This document shows positions 53,169-63,519 of a stretch of DNA of 64,000 nucleotides, in pieces; position 1 is the first letter of the stretch; each line of letters begins with the position of its first letter. Position numbers and translations under genes: made by a program. A model generated the notes under the pieces. That model saw only the letters and a program-made list of their open reading frames with translations. It was not told the origin of the DNA and did not search any database. The stretch is from Rhodospirillum rubrum ATCC 11170 (GTDB lineage: Bacteria; Pseudomonadota; Alphaproteobacteria; Rhodospirillales; Rhodospirillaceae): the NCBI RefSeq assembly GCF_000013085.1, contig NC_007643.1, positions 1,597,001 to 1,661,000 on the forward strand, written 5' to 3'.

Positions 53169-53504
53169 ATGGGACAGGACGAGATCGGCGATTTGGGGAT
53201 CATTCATCTGGACGGGGCGCAAACGCTGCGTACAGCCGATGAAACGTATTCCAAGTTACGGGAAGAGGGGGGGCGTTATGCTGTCCTTGAAATCGATTGT
53301 CTGGGGGTGACCGAGGTTGATCTCAGCTTCATCCAGATGCTGATCGCCGCGCGAACCAGGGCGCGGTCGATGGGGCGGACCTTGCGGCTCGCCCATCCGG
53401 CTTCGGGCGCCTTGCTCGAAGCCCTGGAGCGCGGTGGGTTCCTGACCGGCATCCCCGACCAGGCGACCGACCAGGCATTCTGGCTGCAACCGGAGAAAGC
53501 ATGA
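53169..53504 (+). CDS. STAS-domain protein of the chemotaxis operon
   Basis: This 111-residue protein is a single STAS domain (anti-sigma factor antagonist-like fold). VLEIDCLGVTEVDLSFIQML is the conserved strand-loop-helix, with Ser53 in the position that is phosphorylated in SpoIIAA-type proteins. Similar proteins often head alphaproteobacterial che operons and may help assemble the kinase complex. The start is at 53169. Its stop overlaps the cheY start. Confidence 0.85.
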   Translation: MGQDEIGDLGIIHLDGAQTLRTADETYSKLREEGGRYAVLEIDCLGVTEVDLSFIQMLIAARTRARSMGRTLRLAHPASGALLEALERGGFLTGIPDQATDQAFWLQPEKA

Positions 53505-53872
53505 TGGCCAAGACCATCCTTAGCGTTGATGATTCGGCGAGTATCCGCCAGATGGTGAAACTGACCCTGACCGGCGCCGGATATACGGTGGTCCAGGCGG
53601 CCGACGGGGCCGAAGGATTGGCCCGGGCGCGGGACATGGCGGTCGATCTGGTGGTGACCGACCTTAATATGCCGGTGATGAACGGCCTCGATCTCATCCG
53701 CGAATTGCGCAAATTGCCCACCTATAAGGGCGTGCCGATCATCTTCCTCACCACCGAATCCGATGCCGCGATGAAGCAGGAGGCCAAGGTCGCCGGCGCG
53801 ACCGGTTGGATCACCAAGCCGTTCCAGCAAGAGCAGCTGGTCACCGTGGTGCGTAAGGTGCTCGGCGCATGA
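53501..53872 (+). CDS. cheY: Chemotaxis response regulator CheY
   Basis: This is a 123-residue single receiver domain. The phosphorylated residue is Asp54 (VVTDLNMPVMNG), with acidic residues Asp10 and Asp11, Thr/Ser in IFLTTESD and Lys in GWITKPFQQ. It would carry the signal from CheA to the flagellar motor. It overlaps the STAS gene by 4 bases and cheA by 4 bases. The start may be either of two adjacent ATG codons. Confidence 0.93.
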   Translation: MMAKTILSVDDSASIRQMVKLTLTGAGYTVVQAADGAEGLARARDMAVDLVVTDLNMPVMNGLDLIRELRKLPTYKGVPIIFLTTESDAAMKQEAKVAGATGWITKPFQQEQLVTVVRKVLGA

Positions 53873-55950
53873 CCCCCATGGACCCATCGGAGACCTTCCG
53901 CCAGGAAGCTCAGGAGTTGCTCGAACAGCTCGAGCAGGCTTTGCTTGACCTTGAACACGCCCCCGACGACGGCGATTTGATCGACAGCGCCTTTCGCGCC
54001 CTGCATACGATCAAGGGCTCGGGGTCGATGTTCGGCTTCGATGCGGTCGCCGCCTTTACCCATCACGTCGAAACCGCTTTCGATCTGGTGCGCAAAGGCA
54101 AGGTCACACCCAGCCGCGAGTTGATCGCCGTTGCCTTGGCGGCCAAGGATCGGATGCGGCTGTTGATCGAGCAACCCGAGACGCCCGAGAGCGCCGAGGG
54201 CGACGCCATCTTGCGCGATCTCAAGGCCATCGTTGACGCCTCGGACCTTCCCTCGGCCGGCGAAGGAGGGGACGCGCCGGTGGCGGCCAGGGAACAACCG
54301 GCCGAGATCACCTGGCGCATCCGCTTCCGTCTGGCGCGCGACGCGATGGCGATGGGCACCAATCCTTTGCTGTTGCTTGATGAATTGCGCACCCTCGGCT
54401 CGGCGACCATCGTGGCGCTGACCGGGGAGGTGCCTTCGCTCGAGGTTCTGGTTCCCAGCGACTGCCATCTCGCCTGGGATGTCATGCTGACGACCAGCCA
54501 GCCGCGCACGGCGATCGAAGACGTTTTCATGTTCGTCATCGATGACATGGAGTTGTCGATCGATCTTCTCGAGAGCGGCGAGGAGGATCGTCGCATCGGC
54601 GAGATCCTGGTCGAACGCGGCGATGTTGCCCAGGAGGCGGTCGATACGGCGGTGTCGCGGCAGTTGCCGCTTGGTACCTTGCTTGTCGAGTCGGGTAATC
54701 TCAGCCCCGATAAGCTGACCTCGGCCCTGGCCGAGCAGCAGCATCTGCGCACGGAAACCAAGGTTGTCGCCAAGGGCGCCGACAGCATCCGGGTTCCCGC
54801 CGAGCGTCTGGATGAACTGATGGATCGGGTGGGGGAACTGGTGATCGCGCAGTCGCGGTTGACCCAGGTCGCCGCCTCGATCAACGACATGCAGGTCAAG
54901 GCGATCGCCGAGGAAATCGAGCGGCTGGCCCATGAATTGCGCGATACCACCATGGGCGTGCGCATGGTGCCGATCAGTTCGCTGTTCGGCCGCTTCCGCC
55001 GCCTTGTCCATGATCTCGCCCATGACCTGGGCAAGCAGATCGAATTGACCACCTTCGGCGAAGAGACCGAACTCGATAAAACGGTGATCGAGCGTCTCAA
55101 TGATCCGTTGATCCATCTTATCCGCAATTCCATCGATCACGGGCTGGAAACCCCCGAGGGACGCAAGGAGGCGGGCAAGCCGCCGGCCGGGCGCATCACC
55201 TTGTCGGCGCGCCATTCCGGGGCCGAGGTGCTGGTGTCGATCATCGATGATGGGCGCGGTCTCGACCGCGCCCGCATCCAGGCCCGCGCCGAAGAGCAGG
55301 GGCTGCTGGCGCCGGGGGTGAAGCTTTCGGATAACGACCTGTTCCAGGTGATCTTCCAGGCCGGCTTCTCGACGGCCAAGGTGGTGACCAGCCTGTCGGG
55401 GCGTGGCGTCGGCATGGATGTGGTCAAACGCACCATCGAAGGCCTGCGCGGCAAGATCGACATCGCCAGCACCCCGGGCAAGGGGACCGAACTGACCCTG
55501 CGGCTGCCGCTGACCCTGGCGATCATCGATGGCCTTCTGGTGCGCGTCGGCAAGGCCCGCTATGTGCTGCCGCTGTCGGCCGTTGAAGAATGCGTCGAGC
55601 TGTCGGCCGAGGAGGACGGCCGCTCGCGGGGGCGCAGCTTCCTGAATATCCGCGGCGATCTGGTGCCCTTCCTGCGCTTGCGCGAATTGTTCCAGGTGAG
55701 CGCCCCGGCCGATCCCTATCAAAAGGTGGTCATCGTCTCTTCGGGCGAATTCCGGGTCGGGCTGGTGGTCGATCAGGTGATCGGCAATCACCAGACGGTG
55801 ATCAAATCGCTTTCGAAGCTTCACGCCGACGTCGAGACCTTTTCCGGCGCCACCATCCTGGGCGATGGCGCCGTCGCCCTGATTTTGGATATCGGCCATC
55901 TGGTCAAGCTCGGGCTGACTTACGAAAGCCAGTTCATGGCCGCCGGCTGA
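53869..55950 (+). CDS. cheA: Chemotaxis histidine kinase CheA with a tandem MshEN-like insert
   Basis: This 693-residue kinase phosphorylates CheY and CheB. The HPt domain has His46 in ALHTIKGSGSMFGF. A P2-like domain (ITWRIRFRLARDAMAMGTNP) follows. Then comes an unusual insert at about 241-291 with RIGEILVERG and LGTLLVESGN, each followed by a helix ending in Q, the MshEN-type pattern. Dimerisation (RLDELMDRVGELVIAQSRL), ATPase (LIRNSIDHGLETPEG, GRGVGMDVV) and CheW-like domains complete it. The start overlaps the cheY stop. Confidence 0.94.
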   Translation: MTPMDPSETFRQEAQELLEQLEQALLDLEHAPDDGDLIDSAFRALHTIKGSGSMFGFDAVAAFTHHVETAFDLVRKGKVTPSRELIAVALAAKDRMRLLIEQPETPESAEGDAILRDLKAIVDASDLPSAGEGGDAPVAAREQPAEITWRIRFRLARDAMAMGTNPLLLLDELRTLGSATIVALTGEVPSLEVLVPSDCHLAWDVMLTTSQPRTAIEDVFMFVIDDMELSIDLLESGEEDRRIGEILVERGDVAQEAVDTAVSRQLPLGTLLVESGNLSPDKLTSALAEQQHLRTETKVVAKGADSIRVPAERLDELMDRVGELVIAQSRLTQVAASINDMQVKAIAEEIERLAHELRDTTMGVRMVPISSLFGRFRRLVHDLAHDLGKQIELTTFGEETELDKTVIERLNDPLIHLIRNSIDHGLETPEGRKEAGKPPAGRITLSARHSGAEVLVSIIDDGRGLDRARIQARAEEQGLLAPGVKLSDNDLFQVIFQAGFSTAKVVTSLSGRGVGMDVVKRTIEGLRGKIDIASTPGKGTELTLRLPLTLAIIDGLLVRVGKARYVLPLSAVEECVELSAEEDGRSRGRSFLNIRGDLVPFLRLRELFQVSAPADPYQKVVIVSSGEFRVGLVVDQVIGNHQTVIKSLSKLHADVETFSGATILGDGAVALILDIGHLVKLGLTYESQFMAAG

Positions 55951-56014
55951 CGGCAAACCCCAGTCATCGGCGCGCCCTTTTTCCGAAAGACGCGCGCAAG
56001 GGAGAAGTGTCGAC

Positions 56015-56527
56015 ATGTCTCTTTGGAATGGTGGTCGGTCGCTCGAGGTCCTGACCCTCGGCTTGGCAGGCGAAATTTTCGCGATCGAGGCCAGTCACGT
56101 CCGCGAAATTCTTGATCTCGTGCCCATCACCGAGGTTCCCAACAGCGCCGCTTTCGTCAGCGGCCTGATCAATGTCCGGGGCAAAGTGGTGCCCTTGGCC
56201 GATCTACGCTTGAAATTCGGCATGGAGCAGAAGCCGCCGACCATCGATACCCGCATCGTCGTTATCGAGGTGCTGGTCGATGGCGACCCGCTGATCGTCG
56301 GGATCCGCGCCGACAAGGTTTATGAAATCACCCAAGTGGCGGCGGGCGCCCTGGAAGAAACGCCGCGCATCGGCATGCGCTGGCGATCCGATTACATCAC
56401 CTGCATCGGTAAGCGCGATGCGGACTTCATCGTCGTGCTCGATATCGGGCGGATCTTCTCCCAAGGCGAGTCCCGCGATGAGGCGATATTCGCCGGGTCG
56501 TCAACGGCTCCGCGCAGCCTCTCCTAA
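56015..56527 (+). CDS. cheW: Coupling protein CheW, copy 1
   Basis: This 170-residue CheW links receptors to Che[21 protein letters not shown] and [20 protein letters not shown] are the core CheW stretches, and [13 protein letters not shown] is the conserved later strand. It follows cheA by 64 bases and precedes the first receptor gene by 14. A second CheW (58260) is related but not identical. Confidence 0.92.
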   Translation: MSLWNGGRSLEVLTLGLAGEIFAIEASHVREILDLVPITEVPNSAAFVSGLINVRGKVVPLADLRLKFGMEQKPPTIDTRIVVIEVLVDGDPLIVGIRADKVYEITQVAAGALEETPRIGMRWRSDYITCIGKRDADFIVVLDIGRIFSQGESRDEAIFAGSSTAPRSLS

Positions 56528-56541
56528 AAGGAGCCTTTACG

Positions 56542-58251
56542 ATGCGCATTTCGATCAAGTTGAAGCTCGGACTGACCTTCGCCGTCATCATCGCCCTGTC
56601 AATGGTCACGGCGGGCCTGGGGGTCACCAGCCTTGCCGGGCTTGAGGCCAATCTGCGTGGCTTGGTTGATGGGCCGGTCCAGCGTCTGCAAACGGCGGAA
56701 AAGCTGCTGGTCGATGTTCTTCAGGTCATTCGCGCCCAGAAGAACATGATCCTCGCCGTCTCGCCCCAGGAGGCCGCTCAACACGAGAAGACCATCCTGG
56801 GCCTGCGGCCGCAGATCACCAACATCCTCGATCAGGCGGTGAGCGCCGCCACCCCCGAAGGCAAGCCGAAATGGGAAGCCTTTCGCGTGGCCTGGGGGGA
56901 ATTCGCGCTGTTCGACGAAAAGGTCCGCGGCTTCGTCCGCGCCGGCGAACCCTTGAAAGCCCAGGAACTCTCGGTCAGCGAGGGTCGCCAGATCGTTGGC
57001 GATGTCGAAAAGCAAAATATGGATCTGGTCGACCTGAACCAGACCCAGATGGAGCAGGCCCAGGCGGACGCGACGGCCCAGTATGAAAGCTCCCGTACCT
57101 TTCTGCTGTCGACCATCCTCGTTTCCTTGATCATCGCCGTTGGCGCCGGACTGTGGATTTCCCTGGGGATCAGCCGTGGTTTGGGCCGGGCTGGTAGCCT
57201 AGCCCAGGAGGTCGCCGGGGGCGATCTGACCAAGACCATCGATAACGTGCCGCGCGACGAAGTCGGTGATCTGATCGGCCATATCAACGCCATGGTGAAG
57301 AAACTGCGCGAGGTGGTCGGCGAGGCCAATAGCGCCGCCGAGAACGTGTCCTCGGGCAGTCAGGAATTGTCGGCGACGGCCGAGGAATTGTCACAGGGCG
57401 CCACCGAACAGGCGTCCTCGGCCGAAGAGGCCTCGGCCTCGATGGAGCAGATGGCGGCCAATATCAAGCAGAACGCCGATAACGCCAGCCAGACCGAGAA
57501 GATCGCCCGCCAATCCTCGCTCGATGCCCAGGCCAGCGGCGAGGCGGTGACCCGCGCCGTGGTGGCGATGCAGACGATCGCCGAGAAGATCACCATCGTT
57601 CAAGAGATCGCCCGCCAGACCGATCTGCTGGCGCTCAACGCCGCCGTCGAGGCGGCAAGGGCCGGCGAGCATGGGCGCGGTTTCGCCGTCGTCGCTTCGG
57701 AAGTGCGCAAGCTGGCCGAACGCAGTCAGCTGGCGGCGGCCGAGATTAGCACCATGTCGTCGCAAACCGTGCGCGCTGCCCAGGAGGCCGGAGATATGCT
57801 TGGCCGGTTGGTGCCCGATATCAGAAAAACCGCCGAATTGGTTTCCGAGATCAGCGCCGCCTGCCGCGAGCAGGATATCGGCGGCGATCAGATCAATCAG
57901 GCGATCCAACAACTTGACAAGGTGACCCAGCAGAACGCCAGCGCCTCGGAGGAAATGTCGGCGACCTCGGAGGAACTGGCCGCCCAGTCCGAACAGCTTC
58001 AGGCCAGCATCTCCTACTTCCGCGTCGACGAGGGCAACGGAGGGACCCGCGCCATGCCGTCGCGACGGCTGTCCCGTCCCGTCGGCACCGCCCTGGTCAA
58101 AAAGCCGGTGGCGCGCGGCGGGCGGGTCGCCCTCGGCAACCCCGCCGCCGGGCGCAATGGCGCCAAGCGCAATGGGGCCGACACCGGCTTCACCCTTGAT
58201 CTCGCCCAGGGCGGAAGCGACGCCCAAGACGTTGAATTCGAGAAGTATTGA
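56542..58251 (+). CDS. Methyl-accepting chemotaxis protein 1 (one HAMP domain)
   Basis: This is a 569-residue receptor. A first membrane helix ([20 protein letters not shown]) is followed by a periplasmic four-helix-bundle ligand domain to about 187. A second helix near 188-210 and one HAMP domain ([18 protein letters not shown]) come next. The signalling domain carries [21 protein letters not shown] flexible tail ends VEFEKY, a possible CheR/CheB docking site. The last 240 residues of the signalling region are almost identical to receptors 2 and 3. The ligand is unknown. Confidence 0.93.
   Translation: MRISIKLKLGLTFAVIIALSMVTAGLGVTSLAGLEANLRGLVDGPVQRLQTAEKLLVDVLQVIRAQKNMILAVSPQEAAQHEKTILGLRPQITNILDQAVSAATPEGKPKWEAFRVAWGEFALFDEKVRGFVRAGEPLKAQELSVSEGRQIVGDVEKQNMDLVDLNQTQMEQAQADATAQYESSRTFLLSTILVSLIIAVGAGLWISLGISRGLGRAGSLAQEVAGGDLTKTIDNVPRDEVGDLIGHINAMVKKLREVVGEANSAAENVSSGSQELSATAEELSQGATEQASSAEEASASMEQMAANIKQNADNASQTEKIARQSSLDAQASGEAVTRAVVAMQTIAEKITIVQEIARQTDLLALNAAVEAARAGEHGRGFAVVASEVRKLAERSQLAAAEISTMSSQTVRAAQEAGDMLGRLVPDIRKTAELVSEISAACREQDIGGDQINQAIQQLDKVTQQNASASEEMSATSEELAAQSEQLQASISYFRVDEGNGGTRAMPSRRLSRPVGTALVKKPVARGGRVALGNPAAGRNGAKRNGADTGFTLDLAQGGSDAQDVEFEKY
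57304..58023 (+). repeat. 720-bp near-identical receptor signalling segment, copy 1
   Basis: This in-frame segment starts at ctgcgcgaggtggtcggcga and encodes the MCP signalling domain. It matches 59820-60539 and 61693-62412 with only scattered base changes and no insertion or deletion, including at silent positions, so the three copies are being homogenised or are recent duplicates. Confidence 0.85.
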
Positions 58252-58259
58252 GCACGGAC

Positions 58260-58799
58260 ATGGCTGATCAGAAAGACGTTTCCGGGGAAACCCAATTCGT
58301 CACCCTGGGGATCGACCGCGAAATTTTCGCGGTGCCGGTCGAAGCGGTGGTGGAGATCCTTGATATCCGGCCGATGTTCCGCATCCCCGAGACCCCGGCC
58401 TATTTCGCCGGGTTGATCGATGTGCGCGGGCGTGGCGTGCCGGTGATCGATCTGCGGCTGAAGCTTGGCCTCACCGCCGCCACGGTGACCGAGAACACCC
58501 GCATTCTGGTGCTCGATATCGCCGTCGGCGGCCGTCAATTGGTCCTTGGGCTGATCGCCGACAAGGTGTTCGAAGTCATGGGCCTTGACGTCGGCCAACT
58601 TGAGGCGCCGCCCGATATCGGTGTGGCCTGGCGCTCCGAGTACATCCGCGGCATCGGTCGCCGGGGCAATGATTTCGTCATTCTGTTCAATCTGCCCAAG
58701 CTGTTTTCGACGGAGGAGGTGGCGCTTCTCGCCCCCTCTCTCCTAACCCAGGCCAGTACGGCCGCCGAGCCGGCCGATCTTTCCCCCGGTTCCGTTTAG
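58260..58799 (+). CDS. cheW: Coupling protein CheW, copy 2
   Basis: This CheW of 179 residues has FVTLGIDREIFAVPVEAVVE and FAGLIDVRGRGVPVIDLRLK as its core, and GLIADKVFEVMGLDVGQLE further on. I start it at MADQKDVSGETQ (58260). A TTG at 58248 overlaps the receptor stop and is possible. It lies between receptors 1 and 2, which suggests that receptor-CheW pairs were added as units. Confidence 0.92.
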   Translation: MADQKDVSGETQFVTLGIDREIFAVPVEAVVEILDIRPMFRIPETPAYFAGLIDVRGRGVPVIDLRLKLGLTAATVTENTRILVLDIAVGGRQLVLGLIADKVFEVMGLDVGQLEAPPDIGVAWRSEYIRGIGRRGNDFVILFNLPKLFSTEEVALLAPSLLTQASTAAEPADLSPGSV

Positions 58800-58823
58800 G
58801 AACGCTGAAGGCCAAGGATTTTC

Positions 58824-60737
58824 ATGATGCGACTGTCGATCCCGCTGAAACTGGCATTCACCTTCGCCATCATCGTTATCCTGGCCATGGCGACGGCTGG
58901 ACTGGGCATTCAGAAGCTGGGGGCCCTCAACGGCTCGCTTGTCGCCATGGTCGAAGGGCCGGTCCAAAGGATCCAACTCGCCCAGGAGCTTTATAGCGAG
59001 TTGGTGACGGTGTCGCGTTCCGAGAAAGCGCTGCTGCTGGCCGGTCCGGACACGCAGGGCCAATACGAGACGCGGATCGCCAAGGAACAACAAGGGGTGG
59101 AGACGCGACGCGACCAACTCGCCGCCCTGGCCACCGAGGAGAGCGCAAACGCGATCAGCGCCTTCACGCCCCTTTGGCAGCAGTACGCCACCTTGCAGTC
59201 CCAGATCATCGCCTTGGCCAAAAGCGGCCGCATGGAGGAGGCAATAGCCCTGTCGCGGGTCGATGCCCGGGCGGTGCTCGACCGCGCCGATACTACCCTT
59301 ACCGCCCTGATCGAGAGCGAACGGGCGGCCATGACCCGCACCGAAGCCCAAGCCGCCAGCCAATATGCCGAGGCGAGGCTTCTTCTGATCGGGTTGATCC
59401 TGGTTTCGGTCTTGATCGCCGTCGTGGCGGCGACCTGGATCTCGCTTAGCATCAGTCGGGGCCTGCGCGGGACCATTCGGTTGGCCGAAGCGGTCAGTAT
59501 TGGCGACCTTGATCAGACGGTCAGCGTCAAGACCAACGATGAGATCAAGGATATGGTCGATGCCCTCAACACCATGACCGCCACCTTGCGGGCGACGGCC
59601 AAAATCGCCGATACGGTTGCCGATGGCGATCTTTCGGTCGAGTCCAAGCCGCTGTCGGACAAGGACGCCTTGGGGATCGCCCTGCGGCGGATGATCAGCA
59701 GTCTGCGGGCGACGGCCGAGGTTGCCGACGCCATCGCCGATGGCACGCTGACGGTCGAGGCCAAGCCCCAGTCAGAGAACGATACCCTGGGGTTGGCGCT
59801 CAAGCGCATGGTTGAAAAGCTGCGCGAGGTGGTCGGCGAGGCGACCTCGGCCGCCGAGAATGTGTCCTCGGGCAGTCAGGAATTGTCGGCGACGGCCGAG
59901 GAATTGTCGCAGGGCGCCACCGAACAGGCGTCGTCGGCCGAAGAGGCCTCGGCCTCGATGGAGCAGATGGCGGCCAATATCAAGCAGAACGCCGATAACG
60001 CCAGCCAGACCGAGAAGATCGCCCGCCAATCCTCGCTTGATGCCCAGGCCAGCGGCGAGGCGGTGACCCGCGCCGTGGTGGCGATGCAGACGATCGCCGA
60101 GAAGATTACCATCGTTCAGGAGATCGCCCGCCAGACCGATCTGCTGGCGCTCAATGCCGCCGTCGAGGCGGCAAGGGCCGGCGAGCATGGGCGCGGTTTC
60201 GCCGTCGTCGCTTCGGAAGTGCGCAAGCTGGCCGAACGCAGCCAGATGGCGGCGTCCGAGATCAGCACCATGTCGTCGCAAACCGTGCGCGCCGCCCAGG
60301 AGGCCGGAGAAATGTTGGGCCGACTGGTGCCCGATATCAGAAAAACCGCCGAACTGGTTTCCGAGATCAGCGCCGCCTGCCGCGAGCAGGATATCGGCGG
60401 CGATCAGATCAATCAGGCGATCCAGCAGCTTGACAAGGTGACCCAGCAGAACGCCAGCGCCTCCGAGCAGATGTCGGCGACCTCGGAGGAACTGGCCGCC
60501 CAGTCCGAACAGCTTCAAGCCAGCATCGCCTATTTCCGCGTCGATGAGGGAAGCGGGGCCCGGCGGTCCACGCCGTCGGCCAAACCGCCAACCATCGGGC
60601 GCGTCGCGCGGTCGCTTGGCAAAGCGGGTGCGGCGCGGGGTGGTCCCGGGCGCAAAGCGGGCATGACGACCGGCTTTTCCCTTGATCTCGGTCACGGCGC
60701 CGGCGACGCCCAGGATGGCGACTTCGAGAAGTATTGA
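58824..60737 (+). CDS. Methyl-accepting chemotaxis protein 2 (three HAMP-like units)
   Basis: This 637-residue receptor has two membrane helices around a periplasmic helical domain. Three successive HAMP-like units follow: [20 protein letters not shown], then [20 protein letters not shown], then [20 protein letters not shown]. The signalling domain is the shared segment, and the tail ends GDFEKY. It starts at one of two adjacent ATG codons (58824 or 58827) behind AAGGA. The number of HAMP units distinguishes it from its neighbours (one and two). Confidence 0.93.
   Translation: MMRLSIPLKLAFTFAIIVILAMATAGLGIQKLGALNGSLVAMVEGPVQRIQLAQELYSELVTVSRSEKALLLAGPDTQGQYETRIAKEQQGVETRRDQLAALATEESANAISAFTPLWQQYATLQSQIIALAKSGRMEEAIALSRVDARAVLDRADTTLTALIESERAAMTRTEAQAASQYAEARLLLIGLILVSVLIAVVAATWISLSISRGLRGTIRLAEAVSIGDLDQTVSVKTNDEIKDMVDALNTMTATLRATAKIADTVADGDLSVESKPLSDKDALGIALRRMISSLRATAEVADAIADGTLTVEAKPQSENDTLGLALKRMVEKLREVVGEATSAAENVSSGSQELSATAEELSQGATEQASSAEEASASMEQMAANIKQNADNASQTEKIARQSSLDAQASGEAVTRAVVAMQTIAEKITIVQEIARQTDLLALNAAVEAARAGEHGRGFAVVASEVRKLAERSQMAASEISTMSSQTVRAAQEAGEMLGRLVPDIRKTAELVSEISAACREQDIGGDQINQAIQQLDKVTQQNASASEQMSATSEELAAQSEQLQASIAYFRVDEGSGARRSTPSAKPPTIGRVARSLGKAGAARGGPGRKAGMTTGFSLDLGHGAGDAQDGDFEKY
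59820..60539 (+). repeat. 720-bp near-identical receptor signalling segment, copy 2
   Basis: Second copy of the segment described at 57304-58023, same reading frame and length. Differences include atg/ctg and tcc/gcc changes near 60244-60258. Confidence 0.85.
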
Positions 60738-60813
60738 GATCGATGATGGGAAATGGCGATGGGGTTTCGCCAATCCTGTCATTCATATTTAAAATTCCGG
60801 GGAAGGTATCATT

Positions 60814-62649
60814 ATGCGTGTCACAATCAAAATCAAGTTGGCCTTGACCTTCGCGGTCATCGTCCTTCTTTCCATGGCGACGGCTGGGCTTGGCATACAA
60901 AAGATGGGCGCCCTTAATGAATCGTTTGTCGCGATGGTTGATGGGCCGGTGCGGCAAATCCAGAGGGCCCAAGAGCTCTTTAGCGACTTGTTGACTGTGT
61001 CACGCTCGGAGAAAAGTTTGCTCGTCGCCGACACCCCAGAGCTTATTGCCATGTACGAACAACGGATCATCAAAGAACAGAAAGTTCTGGATGGTCATCG
61101 TTTGAAGCTTGAAGAAAACGCTACCGATGTTAATCGGCAGAACGTCGATATTTTCTCCGATCTTTGGCGAGAATATGCTGCTGTGCAGGGTAAAATCATC
61201 GCCCTTGCCAAAGATGACAGAGCGGGTGAAGCCGCCACTCTGTCGCGTGGTCAGGGGCGACAGATCCTTGAACGCGTTGACGCCACGCTTGTCGATCTGA
61301 TCGCCGATGAGCAGAAGTCCATGGATCAAACCCAGGCTGACGCCCTCCGTCAATACGAAAGCGCCCGGCTGTTATTGCTTGGGGTCATCGCCGCCTCTCT
61401 TCTGATCGCCGTGGTGGCGGCGACTTGGATTTCGCTCAGCATCAGTCGTGGCCTGCGCAGCGCCATTGGTCTGGCCGAAGCCGTCAGCATCGGCGATCTC
61501 GATCAAACGGTCAGCGCCAAGACCAATGATGAGATCAAGGATATGGTCGATTCCCTCAACAAGATGACGGCGAACCTGCGGGAAACCGCCGCAGTCGCCG
61601 ACGCGGTGGCCGGCGGCGATTTGACGGTCGAAGCCAAGCCCCTGTCGGACAAGGATACCTTGGGAATGGCGCTCAAGCGCATGGTTGAAAAGCTGCGCGA
61701 GGTGGTCGGCGAGGCCAATAGCGCCGCCGAGAACGTGTCGTCGGGCAGTCAGGAATTGTCGGCGACCGCCGAGGAATTGTCGCAGGGCGCCACCGAACAG
61801 GCGTCCTCGGCCGAAGAGGCCTCGGCCTCGATGGAGGAGATGGCGGCCAATATCAAGCAGAACGCCGATAACGCCAGCCAGACCGAGAAGATCGCCCGCC
61901 AATCCTCGCTCGATGCCCAGGCCAGCGGTGAGGCGGTGACCCGCGCCGTTTCGGCGATGCGGACGATCGCCGAGAAGATCACCATCGTTCAAGAGATCGC
62001 CCGCCAGACCGATCTGCTGGCGCTCAACGCCGCCGTCGAGGCCGCAAGGGCCGGCGAGCATGGGCGCGGCTTCGCCGTCGTCGCTTCGGAAGTGCGCAAG
62101 CTGGCCGAACGCAGCCAGACGGCGGCGGCCGAGATCAGCACCATGTCGTCGCAAACCGTGCGCGCCGCCCAGGAGGCCGGGGATATGCTCGGCCGTCTGG
62201 TCCCCGATATCAGAAAAACCGCCGAACTGGTTTCCGAGATCAGCGCCGCCTGTCGCGAGCAGGATATCGGCGGTGACCAGATCAATCAGGCGATCCAGCA
62301 GCTTGACAAGGTGACCCAGCAGAACGCCAGCGCGTCGGAGGAAATGTCGGCGACCTCGGAGGAACTGGCCGCCCAGTCCGAACAGCTTCAAGCCAGCATC
62401 CCCTATTTCCGACTTGATGGCGCAGGAAGCAATTCGCGGCCAATTGCGACGCGTCCGACAACACGCCCGGCCCACGCTCCCACCACCGGGCGCAAGCTGG
62501 CCGCCCTTTCCGCGCCTTCCCCTGCGGGAAAAACCAAGACGGCCTTGGCTCGGAAAGTGCATAGTGCTCCTACCGAGACCAATGGATACGCCCTTGACCT
62601 CGCTTCCGGGGCGAGCGATGCCCGCGATAGTGAATTCGAGCGTTATTGA
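60814..62649 (+). CDS. Methyl-accepting chemotaxis protein 3 (two HAMP-like units)
   Basis: This 611-residue receptor has the same layout as receptor 2 with two HAMP-like units ([20 protein letters not shown] and [20 protein letters not shown]). The periplasmic domain is different and uses less GC-biased codons from about 61000 to 61330, for example many aat, tta and gat codons. The shared signalling segment follows, and the tail ends SEFERY. GGGGAAGG precedes the ATG. The odd base composition of its ligand domain suggests a separate origin from the rest. Confidence 0.93.
   Translation: MRVTIKIKLALTFAVIVLLSMATAGLGIQKMGALNESFVAMVDGPVRQIQRAQELFSDLLTVSRSEKSLLVADTPELIAMYEQRIIKEQKVLDGHRLKLEENATDVNRQNVDIFSDLWREYAAVQGKIIALAKDDRAGEAATLSRGQGRQILERVDATLVDLIADEQKSMDQTQADALRQYESARLLLLGVIAASLLIAVVAATWISLSISRGLRSAIGLAEAVSIGDLDQTVSAKTNDEIKDMVDSLNKMTANLRETAAVADAVAGGDLTVEAKPLSDKDTLGMALKRMVEKLREVVGEANSAAENVSSGSQELSATAEELSQGATEQASSAEEASASMEEMAANIKQNADNASQTEKIARQSSLDAQASGEAVTRAVSAMRTIAEKITIVQEIARQTDLLALNAAVEAARAGEHGRGFAVVASEVRKLAERSQTAAAEISTMSSQTVRAAQEAGDMLGRLVPDIRKTAELVSEISAACREQDIGGDQINQAIQQLDKVTQQNASASEEMSATSEELAAQSEQLQASIPYFRLDGAGSNSRPIATRPTTRPAHAPTTGRKLAALSAPSPAGKTKTALARKVHSAPTETNGYALDLASGASDARDSEFERY
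61693..62412 (+). repeat. 720-bp near-identical receptor signalling segment, copy 3
   Basis: Third copy of the segment described at 57304-58023, same frame and length. Scattered differences include gtggtg to gtttcg and cag to cgg near 61948-61962. Confidence 0.85.
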
Positions 62650-62660
62650 AGGGACGATGC

Positions 62661-63515
62661 ATGACGACGACGACGGGAAATCTTGACCATCTGAGCATGC
62701 GCGATTTCCGTCGTCTGGCGACGTTCATCCACGACTACAGCGGCATCAAGATGCCGGATTCGAAGAAGACCATGGTCGAAGGACGCCTGCGCAAGCGGGT
62801 GTCCGCGACCGGGGCGGCCCATCTGACCGATTACTGCCGCCGGCTTTTCGATGAGGGGGGGCTCGCCCAGGAGACCCTCTATCTGATCGATGTGATTACC
62901 ACCAATAAGACCGAGTTCTTCCGCGAACCCCAGCATTTCACCTTCCTGGCCGAGCGCGCCTTGCCCCAGATCGTCGCCGCTCGCCGGGCCGGGCCGCAGA
63001 CGCTGATCAAGGTGTGGAGCACCGCGAGTTCGATCGGCGCCGAGCCCTATACCCTGGCCATGGTCCTGGCCGACGCCAGCCAGAAGCTGGGCGGGTTCCG
63101 TATCAACATCCTGGCGACCGATATCTCGGTGCGCGTGCTTGAAACGGCGGCGACGGCGATTTACCCGGAAGGCATGATCGCCCCGGTGCCGATGGACATG
63201 CGCAAGCGCTATCTGATGCGCTCAAAGGACGCGACGCGCGCTTTGGTGCGGATCGTTCCCGCTTTGCGCCGCATCGTGCAATTCGGTCGCTTGAACCTGA
63301 TGGACAGTTCCTATCCGGTCGATCAGGACCTGGATATCGTGTTCTGTCGCAATATGCTGATCTATTTTGACAAGCCGACCCAGCAGGCGGTTCTGACCAG
63401 GCTGTGCAGCCATTTGCGCCCCGGAGGATATCTGTTCCTTGGACATTCGGAATCCCTGGCGGGGTTTGGCTTGCCGCTGAAAGCGGTCGGTACCACCGTT
63501 TTTCAACGCGAGTAG
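62661..63515 (+). CDS. cheR: Chemotaxis protein methyltransferase CheR
   Basis: CheR methylates receptor glutamates using S-adenosylmethionine. The 284-residue protein has the N-terminal helical domain (MRDFRRLATFIHDYSGIKMP), the ITTNKTEFFREPQHF motif and VWSTASSIGAEPYTLAMVLA for cofactor binding, with DIVFCRNMLIYFDKPTQQAV later. I start it at MTTTTGNLDHLSM, with AAGGGA 6 bases upstream. Its neighbours are receptor 3 and cheB. Confidence 0.94.
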   Translation: MTTTTGNLDHLSMRDFRRLATFIHDYSGIKMPDSKKTMVEGRLRKRVSATGAAHLTDYCRRLFDEGGLAQETLYLIDVITTNKTEFFREPQHFTFLAERALPQIVAARRAGPQTLIKVWSTASSIGAEPYTLAMVLADASQKLGGFRINILATDISVRVLETAATAIYPEGMIAPVPMDMRKRYLMRSKDATRALVRIVPALRRIVQFGRLNLMDSSYPVDQDLDIVFCRNMLIYFDKPTQQAVLTRLCSHLRPGGYLFLGHSESLAGFGLPLKAVGTTVFQRE

Positions 63516-63519
63516 CCCA

